DNA of 64,000 nt from Phascolarctos cinereus (Eukaryota > Chordata > Mammalia > Diprotodontia > Phascolarctidae): positions 1,208,001-1,272,000 of the forward strand of contig NW_018344127.1 in the NCBI RefSeq assembly GCF_002099425.1, read 5' to 3'. Shown one piece after another: positions 55,265-64,000 of the stretch. How positions within the stretch are numbered: position 1 is the first letter of the stretch; each line of letters opens with the position of its first letter. A model generated the notes under the pieces. That model did no database searches and was not told the origin of the DNA. It saw only the letters and a list, made by a program, of their open reading frames with translations. The translations under genes were made by a program, and so were the position numbers.

Positions 55265-56220
55265 AATAAGTGTCCCCAGGATGGCTTTGGGGAGACATCC
55301 CTCCTAAATCAACTCATCCAGCCTGCACCGAATGGCCACTACCCTCAGGTACTGTGTACAAAGCACACGTTCTAGCCACTGTGGGGAGAGCCCGCGTTTA
55401 GGTAGATGGCAGGCTCTGGAGATCAGTGAAGAGAAAAGAGGACGCGCCCAGAGGTCATCAGAACAGAATCCAAACGCACACAGAACTTCCCAGTCAGAGC
55501 GGCAGGAGAAGGAGGTGTGAGGTGCCGCCCAAGCCAAACCTAGGTCAAGGGAGCAGTGCAGGCTGGGTGGGGGGCTGGTCGAGGTTTCCAGATACAGGTG
55601 CCAGAAGAGGGCCAGCCATAGCTGGTGGCCCTCTGGAGGTCATGCAGGAGAGTGATAGGAAACAGGATCAGAGCCAGAATGTGGAGGACCTCCAGTGCCA
55701 AGCTAGGGAGTTTCAGTTATTGGGTTCCTACTCTATTATTTGAGAACAGGGCAGTTAGCGAGGGTCTTTGAACAGGATTTCTGTGCAGTGCGCAGGATGG
55801 ACTGAAGAGGAGAAAGACTGAAGGCGCGATGATAGTGTGGTGGGAAGGGGGGCTGGGTGTGATGGAAGCTTTTGGGCTCTGGCCTCAGTTTACCCAGGCC
55901 ACTCTTCTTTGGCCTGCCTGCCCTCCCACCCTGCTCAGCATGCCATCCGAAGGCATTCTTACAGCGGCAGACCAGAGCTGCTGCTGTCCCAAGCCGCCCA
56001 AGGAAGCCACCCGGGAACTCGTGGGGCAGAGTGCAGGGAGTGGTGACACTCAAGAGTCAGGAAGCTCGGCCCAAGGGATACCTCATGGTCAGGAAACGGT
56101 ACCCAGAAACTTCCTTTTGAAAAGAATGACTTCTAGGGCTTGTGGAGAGAATGAATGAACAAATGAGTGAGCGAGCTAATGAAGGAAGGAAGGAGAAGTC
56201 GCTGTGTTCCCAGAATTGAG
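55265..56220. other. Unassigned sequence with LINE-like scraps
   Basis: Short matches to the antisense CR1-clade body appear near 55620-55830 (for example 'ggtcatgcaggagagtgataggaaacagg'), but the borders are unclear. No gene was recognised. Confidence 0.3.
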
Positions 56221-56224
56221 CTAA

Positions 56225-56470
56225 GCTTGAGGGATGGAATCTGTTAGTGAGATAATCCCTGCCCTCATGGAGTTTCTGCTCCAGTGGAGTATGGGGGTGG
56301 GGTTAGACATCACACACAGGGCAGTGGTAGCCAGGGAACGGAATTGGGTCTAGAGTCCCCGAGTGGTGAACGTAGCCATAAAACGACTGACGTGTTCCCG
56401 GAACGGCAGCGTGGATTTGATTATTGTTTCTGGAGAGAACATCAGAGAGGTAGGGACTGGGGTCCTCGGC
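56225..56470 (-). mobile_element. Antisense CR1-clade fragment
   Basis: 'ggaatctgttagtgagataatccctgccctcatggagtttctgctccagtgg' matches the family 3' region in antisense. It is truncated. Confidence 0.55.
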
Positions 56471-56699
56471 CCGTGGCAGGGCGGCGGACAGCAGGAAGTT
56501 GGCCAGACGCCTGATGTGGTAGTCCAAAGCAGGCTAGACGCCGTAGGGCGCCGGAGCGTGCCCGGCCCCCGCTCACCAGCCGGGCCAGCTCAGGGCCGGT
56601 CCAGCCCTGGCTGGACAAGCAGAGCTCGTCGGGGGGATGCTTCCTGGTCTGTCTGTAAACAAGCCAACCGACCGACCAGTGACAGCACTTCTAGTTGTG

Positions 56700-56895
56700 C
56701 ATGAGGCAGTGTGCGAAATACACTTGGAGCCAGGAAGACTCGGGTTCGAATCTCAGCTGCCTCTGGCATTACCAGCTGGGTGTCCCTGGGCGCTTAATCC
56801 TCTGAGCCTCAGCTGCCTCATCTGTAGGTAATAATAGTGCCTAGGATTAAGTGAGACATAGCTAACGTGCTTCACAAACCTTGCTAGCTGTCATT
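56700..56895 (+). mobile_element. MIR/THER1-like SINE
   Basis: The order is 'ggagccaggaagactcgggttcgaatctcagctgcc', 'cagctgggtgtccctgggcgcttaatcctctgagcctcagctgcctcatctgtaggtaataatagtgcc', 'gtgcttcacaaaccttgctagctgtcat'. It is a nearly complete MIR. Confidence 0.85.
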
Positions 56896-57057
56896 CTTAG
56901 GTGTAACTCGTCCGAACGGGCCAAAGGAGGAGGCCATGTGGAGTGGGGAGGGCCCCTGGATCCAGCCCTGCTTTCTAGGTAGGAGCCCAGCGTCTGCTCC
57001 CTCCTCTGCCAACAGTGGGGCCTCCAAGGACCCTCTGGCTCTGACTCTGCCTGACTC

Positions 57058-57420
57058 TGTGACCCTCATCTCTGCCCATGTCTGTCCCTGTCCTTGTCCC
57101 CATCCCTGTCTCTGTTTCTCTCCCTGTCCCTGTCTCTATCAATGTCTCTGTCTCTGCCTCTGTCCCCATCCTCTCCCCATCCCCATCCCTGTCTCTGTCT
57201 CTGTCCCTGTCCTTGTCCCCATCCCTGTCTCTGCCTCTGCCTCTGTCCCTGTCTCTGTCTCTGTTTCTCTCCCTGTCTCTATCAATGTCTCTGTCTCTGC
57301 CTCTGTCCCCATCCTCTCCCCGTCCCCATCCCTGTCTCTGCCTCTGCCTCTGTCTCTGTCTCTGATTCTCTCCCTGTCCCTGTCTCTGTCTTTGCCTCTG
57401 TCCCCATCCCTCTCCCCAGC
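57058..57420. repeat. Hexamer-based CT minisatellite (CTGTCY)n
   Basis: About 360 bases of ctgtctctgtccctgtcc-type units, with internal longer blocks repeated. 'tctatcaatgtctctgtctctgcctctgtccccatcctctcccc' occurs near 57137 and again near 57279. This gives a higher-order period of about 142 bases. Confidence 0.92.
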
Positions 57421-57424
57421 CCCG

Positions 57425-57780
57425 GCCCTGCCTCTCCCCCTGCCCCCGCACGGTGGCGCTCTCAGCCCACTCGGCGGGGCCGGCTGCGGAGGCTGCAGTG
57501 TCCCCTTTCGGCCACGTGAGGTCAGCCGAGCGTCGCCTAGTCCCCTCTAGTTCCCGGCCCAGCCCAGCCCCACGGTTCCCAGGATCGTGGTGGATTCCTC
57601 TGGTTCCGACCGTTCTCCCGGGCCAGCCTGGTGCGGGGCCTCGGGAGCCCCCTGCTGTGCGGGCCCCCCTGCCGCGCCAGCCCTCGGGGACCTCCTTGTG
57701 TGCGCCGGCCCCCTCTCTGTGCAGATCGCCATCCGACCTCCTTATGGGGAGGGGCCGGGGGCTCCCCAGAGACCAAGAGA
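57425..57780. other. CpG-rich stretch without a recognised gene
   Basis: The segment is GC- and CpG-rich ('ggtggcgctctcagcccactcggcggggccggctgcgg'). It could be a small CpG island or promoter. The ORFs here are not recognised and no exon was supported. Confidence 0.35.
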
Positions 57781-57829
57781 AAGCCCTGCCCCAGAGGGGT
57801 CTGGAAGGGGTCCCAGAGGTCTCTCCCAG

Positions 57830-57915
57830 AAAAGGCCAGTGACTTGTTCAAGGTCACAGAGCCATCAATGCCAGAGCTGGATTTGAACCCAGCTCCTCAG
57901 GTTCCACAACGTGTG
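57830..57915 (+). mobile_element. MIR-like SINE fragment
   Basis: 'cagtgacttgttcaaggtcacagagccatcaatgccagagctggatttgaacccagctcc'. Confidence 0.75.
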
Positions 57916-58294
57916 TACCTGAACAGGAAGCCCCTGCCGGGCGGGGCGGCCCCTTCCTCACGCCCTTCTCCCAGACCCCCACCCTCCCCAGGACTTGCCA
58001 GTCACGGCCGTAATCTGTGGGCGGCATTCAAGGCCCCTGCTCTGTAGAAGAGGGATGCAGGTTCCCGGCACTCCAACCCCCACGGGCCGGGGGCTCTGGG
58101 CAGCCCCTTGCGTCTTTCTGAGGAGTGAGGGGCACACCCGACCCTCCCCATTTTGTGGGGAGAGGAAGCTCGAGGTCAGAAAAGGAGCCCAAGGTCTCTG
58201 GGCGGAACGGTCAGTGTTTGGACCGGAGCCCTGGGCGGGAGCTCGCCGCTGCCCCTTACGGATCCTTCCCACTGGATCCCCAAGCAGCCCTGGG

Positions 58295-58442
58295 GATGAT
58301 AGGCTCTTGTCCCCATTTTTACAGATAAGAAAACTGAGGCAGACGGGTCAGACGACTTGCCTGGCGCCACGCCGCTAGTGAGTGTCTGAGGCAGGATTTG
58401 AACTCGTGTCTCTGACTCACATCTACTGAGCCACCCGGCAGC
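58295..58442 (+). mobile_element. Mar/MIR-type SINE 3' part
   Basis: 'cttgtccccatttttacagataagaaaactgaggcagacggg', 'gcgccacgccgctagtgagtgtctgaggcaggatttgaactcgtgtc', 'ctactgagccacccggcagc'. Confidence 0.8.
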
Positions 58443-58854
58443 TTTCACTGGTCAGACCCTCTGTGGGTCTGTGCACGCCCTGCCACCTCGCTGTGTGCAT
58501 GGCCTTTTAGCGGAAAGTGCGCAAGCCGGCTCTGCAGCGGGCGCAGCGCACCTGCATTCGACCCATCAAAAGTGGAGATGCAGCGTTCCGCGGAGCTGCC
58601 CGGGAGAACGGAATGCGCCCTTAGAGCCTTTGCCAACCTCACGCCCTCCTCAAAGGTCGGAGCGATTCCTCCAGAGACGCAACCGCAAAGGAAGGGCCGT
58701 CAGGCAATCTTTGGTCATCTGCCTCCCGCTGGCCGCAAGACCACGAGAGGAAGCGTCCCCACCGGCCAGCCCGCTCTCCTTAGACCTGCATCAGCCCCTG
58801 GTGGCCCAGACCACCCCACTACCTTGTGCACTCCCCCGGCTTTATGTGCGGTCT

Positions 58855-58965
58855 CCCTGGCTAGAATGTAAGTTCCTGGAGGGCAGGGACTGTCTTTTTG
58901 CTTCTACTTGCATTCCTAGCACTTTGCACTGTGCCTGGCACATAGTGATTAATAAAGGTTCTATC
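58855..58965 (+). mobile_element. L2-type LINE 3' end leading into a microsatellite
   Basis: 'ctagaatgtaagttcctggagggcagggactgtctt', 'cattcctagcactttgcactgtgcctggcacatagtgattaataaaggtt', directly followed by ctatctatctatc. Confidence 0.85.
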
Positions 58966-59275
58966 TATCTATCTGTCTGCCTCTCCATCTGTCACATGCA
59001 TGTTTATTTCTCTTGTAATAAACCTGGTTTTCACATAATTCACATGACATTGTAATTGCCTGTTGACACCATCCATCCATCCATCCATCTATCCATCCAT
59101 CTATCCATCTATCCATCCATCATCCATCCATCCATCTATCTATCTATCTATCTATCTAGCTAGCTAGCTAGCTAGATAGCTAGCTAGCTATCTAGCTATC
59201 TATCTAGTCTATCTATCCATCCATCCATCCATCATCCATCCATCCATCCATCCATCTATCTCCATCTATCCATCC

Positions 59276-59344
<69 letters not shown>

Positions 59345-59395
59345 CCTACCCATCCATCCATCCATCCATCCATCCATCCATCCATCCATCCATCC

Positions 59396-59472
<77 letters not shown>

Positions 59473-59492
59473 GTCTATCCATCCATCCATCC

Positions 59493-59547
<55 letters not shown>

Positions 59548-59582
59548 ATCTATCTATCTATCTATCCATCTATCCATCCATC

Positions 59583-59615
<33 letters not shown>

Positions 59616-59650
59616 GTCAATCTATCCATCCATCCATCCACCTATCCAAT
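58958..59650. repeat. Large compound (ATCT)n/(ATCC)n microsatellite
   Basis: There is a first short ctatctatctgtctg block. After about 85 bases of unique sequence, nearly 580 bases (59070-59650) of alternating ATCC and ATCT blocks follow. A self-complementary CTAG-rich patch lies at 59155-59210. Confidence 0.95.
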
Positions 59651-59654
59651 CACA

Positions 59655-60730
59655 TATCCATATCAAAGGAAGCCTACAAGAGGAAGGCAGTTCCTGTTTC
59701 CCGGGTGTTCCTCACTGTCATGGCGGGTGTCCATCACTGAGCCTGGCTTGGGGAGGGATTCTGCCTCCATGGAGAGACCTTCCAGATGCTCTTGTTTGGG
59801 GATGACATGCTGAGCGCCCTGCGTCTGAGGGCCCCGGGCTCTGCCTGTCCAGAATCACTGTTCCTTCTTTCTGCTTTGGGGGTTTGGCCATCAAGCAGAC
59901 CATGGTGCTACTCTAGTGTGAGGTGGAGTTCAATCCCCACCCCAGGCCCCTCAGATTCCAGTTGGCCAACGCTGGTCTCTGGGTGACAACAGAGTGGAGC
60001 CTGCTCCTGCCCGATGGGGCCCAGGCGGGGTCTTGACCCAGACCAGAGGGAGCTGCTGAGGAGACAGGGCCCAGTGAGGGCGCCTGCTATCCCCGGGCCA
60101 GTGGCTGAGCCGGGTCACCCTTCATGCCGTATCAAGGTTTCTCAGACATTTTAGAAGGGGTGAAATTGGAAGAATGTTGATTTTAATTAACCCGAGTGCC
60201 CAGATTCGGACTGAAAGACCAAGGTGAGGAGGAGCTCAGTTTGCTGGCCTCAGGGATCCCCTGCAGATTACATGCCTGAGTGCTACCATATGTTTGGGTC
60301 AGAGGACGGTGCCACCTGCCTGGGGGAGGAGGCCTGAGCTGGGAGCCAAGGCCTCCCTCTCCCTTCAGTGCCCCGGCCAGGCCCTGGCTCTGGGGAACTC
60401 ATCTGCAGATGCTCCCTTAGGGAACCCGGGGGAGATGCGGTTCCCACATAGCGGCAGTATATTCAAGCGTGTGTGTGTGTCTATGAAGGCTGTGGCATTG
60501 GCCAGCTTGCTCTCCCTCCTCTTCAATGCCTGCGTATGGCCATACCTTGCCCTGACTGTCCCTCACGCCTGTTGACCTCCTCGTCCTCACCCCTCCCCGG
60601 TTTCCTTCCAGACTGCTCAGGTCTCACCTTCTGAAGGTCTTTCCCTGCCTGCCCCACCCCCCACTGTGAGTGCCTTCCCTCGGGGATTACCTTCTACCCA
60701 GCAGGTAGCCCAGTGCTATGGACCTACAGT
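59655..60730. other. Unassigned intergenic sequence
   Basis: No gene or clear repeat was recognised. Confidence 0.3.
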
Positions 60731-60734
60731 TTAC

Positions 60735-60835
60735 ATGCGTCTCCCCAGTTAGGATGTGAGCTCCCAGAGGCCAGGGCTTTGCCACTTAATGCCCAGCACG
60801 TAGTAGGTGCTTTGTGAATCTCCTTGTGTGTCTTT
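60735..60835 (+). mobile_element. L2-type LINE 3' tail
   Basis: 'gttaggatgtgagctcccagaggccagggctttgccacttaatgcccagcacgtagtaggtgctttgtgaat'. Confidence 0.75.
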
Positions 60836-60984
60836 GGTATTTGCTTGTGAGTCATAGCATGTGTGTTTGCACATTCTATCACGAGACACCCAGACCCTGT
60901 TACCAGTGCCCCTGACGAGATGACTGCACTCACATTGTAAAAGTTTTGTGTTTACTCCTCTGTGCACCAGGCATTTCCCAAGGA

Positions 60985-61100
60985 GGCTGGGGTCCCCTTG
61001 AAAATAGGGACTGTTTCCTTTGTCATCTTTGTATTTAATACAGTGCCTGGCACATAGTAGGGCATAATTATAAGTGCTTGTGGACTGAGTGAATGTATGG
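60985..61100 (+). mobile_element. L2-type LINE 3' tail, second copy
   Basis: 'gaaaatagggactgtttcctttgtcatctttgtatttaatacagtgcctggcacatagtagggcataattataagtgcttgtgg'. Confidence 0.8.
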
Positions 61101-61109
61101 TTATGGTCT

Positions 61110-61270
61110 GTCATCATTCAACAAACATGCATTAAGTGTCTATTATGTGCTAGGTGCTGACAATACACAAGTAAACTATTTCCTGTTCTCAAGGAGCTTA
61201 TATTCATTCATTCAATCAATAAACACTTATTAAGCACCTCTTGTGTGCCAGGTACCGTGTTAGGCACTGC
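61110..61270 (-). mobile_element. Two antisense CR1-clade 3'-end fragments
   Basis: 'aacaaacatgcattaagtgtctattatgtgctaggtgctgacaatacac' and 'caataaacacttattaagcacctcttgtgtgccaggtaccgtgttaggc' lie about 85 bases apart, in the same orientation. Confidence 0.75.
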
Positions 61271-61274
61271 GTGT

Positions 61275-61496
61275 TGAGTCAGGAAGACTCATCCTCCTGA
61301 GTTCAAATGTGGCCTCAGACATTTACTAGCTGTGTGACCTGCAGCAGGTCACTGAACCCTGTTTGCCTCAGTCTCCTCATCTATAAAATGAGCTAACGAA
61401 GGAAATGGTGAAGCACTCTAGTATCTTTGCCAAGAAAACCTCAGATGGAGTCATGGAGAGTTGGACGTCACTGAAATGGCTGAATAACAACGAATG
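61275..61496 (+). mobile_element. RTE-tailed marsupial SINE, 5' truncated
   Basis: 'gagtcaggaagactcatcctcctgagttcaaatgtggcctcag', 'gctgtgtgacc', 'gtttgcctcagtctcctcatctataaaatgagc', 'agtatctttgccaagaaaacc', 'gagagttggacgtcactgaaatggctgaataacaac'. Confidence 0.9.
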
Positions 61497-61499
61497 TAT

Positions 61500-61825
61500 T
61501 CCATGTGTATCCTGTGCACACCTGACTCTCTGCAAGGCATCCCCTCCACAAGCATGTGTCGGCCTCCTCTGGCTCCTTGGCCAGTCCATCGGCACAGCAC
61601 CTGGTGCCAGCAAGGGATTAGTGCCCGGCATGGACTGACTGACTGTTTTCCAGATGGTGGAGAGAGCCGCATCATACAGGTACAGCCGAGGGCATCCTGG
61701 GGGAAAGGCAGGAGCCCCTCGGTGCATCAGAAAAGGTTTTCTGTGGGTAGAGGGGGGTTCCTGAGTCGAGCCTAGGAGGCATCTAAGAGTTCTAAGAGGT
61801 GGAGGGAAGGGCATGATGACGATGA
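61500..61825. other. Unassigned intergenic sequence
   Basis: No gene or known repeat was recognised. Confidence 0.3.
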
Positions 61826-61829
61826 TGAT

Positions 61830-62012
61830 AGGCAGCATTTCTATAGTGCCTTAAGATTTGGGAAGCATTTCACACGTGTCTCTTTTGAGCCCTGCAAGAA
61901 TCCTGGTAGGTAGGTACTATCATCCGCCTTGTTTTACAGACGAGGAAACTGAGGCTTAGAGAAGAGGGGTGAAGTGATTTGCCAGAGTAACCCAGCTAGC
62001 CAATGTCTAAGG
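61830..62012 (+). mobile_element. Mar/MIR-type SINE
   Basis: 'ctatagtgccttaagatttgggaagcatttcacac', 'aatcctggtaggtaggtactatcatccgccttgttttacagacgaggaaactgaggcttagag', 'taacccagctagcc'. Confidence 0.85.
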
Positions 62013-62112
62013 GGAGGAAGAGGAAGAGGAAGAAGAAGGAGGAAGAAGAAGAAGGAGGAGGAGGAGGAGGAAAGGGGGGGAAGGAGAGGAAAAAGAGGAG
62101 GGAAGGGGAAAA
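62012..62112. repeat. (GGA)n/(GAAGA)n simple repeat
   Basis: Purine-only run of about 100 bases (ggaggaagaggaagaggaag and similar), directly at the end of the SINE. Confidence 0.9.
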
Positions 62113-62179
62113 GCAGATTTGGGGATGGCGTTGGTAAGCTCAGTTTGATGAGCTCAGGGCCTGTCCTGGCTGCTGAGTT

Positions 62180-62330
62180 GGAAGTGAATAAATGAATGCA
62201 TTATTAAGCACTCACAAATATGCCAAGCCTGTGCTAAGCCTTAAAGACTGTCCTACCCCCAAGGAGCTTACATACTAAGTAGGAGTGCAGCGGACACACC
62301 CAGGGAAGGAGGCACCCAGATGGTGTGTGT
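62180..62330 (-). mobile_element. Antisense CR1-clade 3'-end fragment
   Basis: 'gcattattaagcactcacaaatatgccaagcctgtgctaagcc', 'gtcctacccccaaggagcttacatactaag'. Confidence 0.7.
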
Positions 62331-62604
62331 CACAATGGGGCCCACCATCGGCATGGCCTCAACGGAGCTAGCAGTAATGTGGTGGTTGGTTCCCAGAGGA
62401 AGAGGCAGGCTATGGACTGGGGGGGGAAATGAGAGGTGCGGAGACTAGCAGAGCTGAGCCAGGCTTGGTGGTCCTGGACAAGGCCTCTGGTGCTGAGAGA
62501 AGCCCATTTAGAGCCAGCCTGGGAAGTAGCTGCTGAGGGCCCTGGGCTGACACTCCCCAGCTCGGACCTGAGGTGCCTTTGCATGGGTGTGTTTGTGCTG
62601 GACG

Positions 62605-62740
62605 GGGATCTGCAAGAACCTGGGTTCAGATATTGCCCCTTACAGGTACTGGCTTCGTGACCATCGGCAAGCCACTCCCCCTCTCTGGAGCTCAGTTTCC
62701 CTATTTGTAAAATGAGGGCATAAAGTGAGATCATCCCTAA
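62605..62740 (+). mobile_element. MIR-like SINE
   Basis: 'gaacctgggttcagatattgcccc', 'cgtgaccatcggcaagccactccccctctctggagctcagtttccctatttgtaaaatgagg'. Confidence 0.8.
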
Positions 62741-62744
62741 GTTT

Positions 62745-63205
62745 CCCTGGAGCCCTCTGAGGCTGGGGCTCTTTCCTTTCTGACGGGTCTGGGATGGGGG
62801 AGGTCAAAGCCCATATAACCTATCCTGGCCCTAAATCCCCCTGGGGGGAAGTGGAGGCCCTGAGCAGGCTGATGACCCGGGCCACCTCAGGAAGTGATCC
62901 CTGGTGTCAGGAGGGCAGCTGGACTCTGGCCATCTGCCCCTGTCCACTCCCACTTCCTGGTGATGGAGACCCAGGGGAACAGGCCCCAGCGCAGAGCAGG
63001 TCTCTGTGGGAGTGGGCAGGGCAGGGCTCAGACGGAATGGTTCTGCATCACGCATACACAGTGTAATGACAGCAAAGCCAGTGAAAGGGGCCCTGAAGGG
63101 GAAACGGAGCTCGGGGTAAAGGAAAAACGAGGGAGGGTCCCAGAGAAGAGGTAACGGCCTTCCCCTTCTCCTGGCAGAGTTGGAGGCCTGCCGGGGAGAG
63201 TGTTG
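62745..63205. other. Unassigned intergenic sequence
   Basis: No gene or known repeat was recognised. Confidence 0.3.
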
Positions 63206-63214
63206 CTTACATCG

Positions 63215-63690
63215 GTATCACCATCGATAAACATAAAGCACCTACTGTGTGCGGGCAAATGCAGGGGATACACAACCAGGCAGTCCCTGTCCTTGAGGAG
63301 CTCGCAATCTAGCGGAAGAGACAAAAGCAGAGAAGTCGCTACAAGCAAGCGACTCACAGGATGAAGAGGAAATAACAAAGTTTGGTGGGGGAAGGCTTCC
63401 CGGAGGAGGTGGGATTTTATTTTATTTTATTTTATTATGTTATTTTTGCTCAGGCAGTTGGGGTTAAGTGACTTGCCCAGGGTCACACAGCAAGTGTCAA
63501 GTGCTTGGTCTGAGGCCGGATTTGAACTCAGATCCTTCTGACTTCAGGGCTGGTGCTCTGTCCACTGCACCACCCAGCTGCCCCAGGAGGTGGGATTTTA
63601 GCAGGGACTTGGGGGGAGCCCGGGAGGCAGAAATGAGGAGGGAGAGCAGCCCAGGGGGTGGGGACCACAGAGAGAATTGTCCAAAGAGGT
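63215..63690 (-). mobile_element. Antisense CR1-clade LINE fragment interrupted by a SINE
   Basis: 'aaacataaagcacctactgtgtgcgggcaaatgcaggggatacacaaccagg', 'gtccttgaggagctcgcaatctagcgg', 'ggcttcccggaggaggtgggatttta', then after the SINE 'gcagggacttggggggagcccgggaggcagaaatgaggagggagagc'. Confidence 0.85.
63420..63584 (-). mobile_element. Young marsupial tRNA-derived SINE with perfect 16-bp target duplication
   Basis: On the minus strand it opens ggggcagctgggtggtgcag. It has 'gaaggatctgagttcaaatccgg' and 'gctgtgtgaccctgggcaagtcacttaacccc', and ends in an AAAAT-rich tail (tttta repeats on plus). aggaggtgggatttta occurs at 63404-63419 and again at 63585-63600. Little divergence and an intact duplication suggest a recent insertion. 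Confidence 0.95.
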
Positions 63691-63694
63691 GAGA

Positions 63695-64000
63695 GCTCGA
63701 CAGTTCCTGGACAGCGGTCTTGGGGGGGGGGCCGGGTTGCAGGCATTCTCATCTCCCCGGGGGGGGGGTGCCCCAGGATGCGCTGTCTTCACTGCCTAGG
63801 CCAGCCTCTTCCCACTGACCCTGGTCCTTTACCCAGACTGCTGCCCTCTGATCTCTCCTCCCCTCCCCTTCTTAGAAGGTCCAGCTGAAAGGCCACCTCC
63901 TCCAGGAAGCCGGCCCCACCTCCTCTAAAAATGATCATGCAGATTCTTAAAATGATAACACTCATATATAGCATTTATGTAGCACTTAAAAATCTGCAAA
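63695..64000. other. Unassigned sequence at the right edge
   Basis: G runs are present near 63722-63732 and 63759-63768. A possible start of a Mar/MIR-type SINE ('catttatgtagcacttaaaaatctgcaaa') is cut by the window end. Confidence 0.35.

Noticed and set aside
56936-57550. ORFs of 141-204 codons made of Ser/Pro/Val/Cys or Arg/Asp repeats
   Set aside because: Direct translation of the (CTGTCY)n minisatellite in both strands. The RD-rich one is also only a repeat shadow.
59471-59740. ORF of (SIYL)n/(IHPS)n type
   Set aside because: Translated ATCT/ATCC microsatellite.
1-64000. Search for CRISPR arrays, bacterial operons, tRNA or rRNA genes, and retroviral or LTR elements
   Set aside because: The window is a vertebrate nuclear locus. 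The only tRNA-like parts are SINE heads, and no LTR pair or retroviral gene remnant was recognised by eye.

Overview
The window is vertebrate nuclear DNA, most likely from a marsupial and possibly an Australian one. The evidence is the repeat set: tRNA-derived SINEs opening with GGGCAGCTAGGTGG, related SINEs with an RTE-type tail, an RTE/BovB-like LINE, L1 3' ends of marsupial type, and many CR1/L2/L3-clade LINE pieces. Only two protein-coding genes can be supported. They lie head to head as in the mammalian NBAS-DDX1-MYCN region (2p24 in human). No retroviral or other LTR element, tRNA gene or rRNA gene was recognised.

Left edge, 1-5470: the first three coding exons of NBAS on the minus strand (1: 5243-5356; 2: 1497-1551; 3: 166-202). 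The rest of the gene runs off the left end. The promoter is GC-rich, with GC boxes and a perfect CRE palindrome. Intron 1 holds an old LINE fragment and a higher-order tandem array (4395-4890). Intron 2 holds a long polypurine tract (885-1275).

Middle left, 5470-22830: the roughly 18 kb between the two start codons, with no gene found. It holds CR1-clade LINEs, a GATA microsatellite, MIR-like SINEs, an L1 3' end, a minisatellite, a nearly full-span but dead RTE LINE (17200-20138), and a nested stack of LINE, hAT element and SINE (20139-21935).

Centre, 22830-52070: a CpG island followed by the complete DDX1 gene on the plus strand. All 26 coding exons could be placed, and they join to an uninterrupted 740-codon frame, the same length as human DDX1. 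Helicase motifs I, Ia, Ib, DEAD, SAT, IV, V and VI are intact, with a SPRY domain inserted between motifs I and Ia. Intron 19 uses a GC donor. Intron 23 carries a near-identical copy of the DDX1 terminal exon and 3' UTR directly after exon 23, with a poly(A) signal downstream. This is the most interesting feature of the window. Intron 16 holds a complete non-autonomous hAT transposon with perfect 8-bp target duplications.

Right, 52070-64000: the region downstream of DDX1, with no gene recognised. It holds RTE-tailed SINEs, CR1-clade fragments, a hexamer-based CT minisatellite (57058-57420), a roughly 700-bp compound ATCT/ATCC microsatellite that starts at a LINE tail (58950-59650), and a young SINE with 16-bp target duplications (63420-63584).

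The two genes are not known to act in one pathway. NBAS works in Golgi-to-ER transport and nonsense-mediated decay. DDX1 works in RNA processing, tRNA ligation and repair. Their adjacency is conserved synteny.
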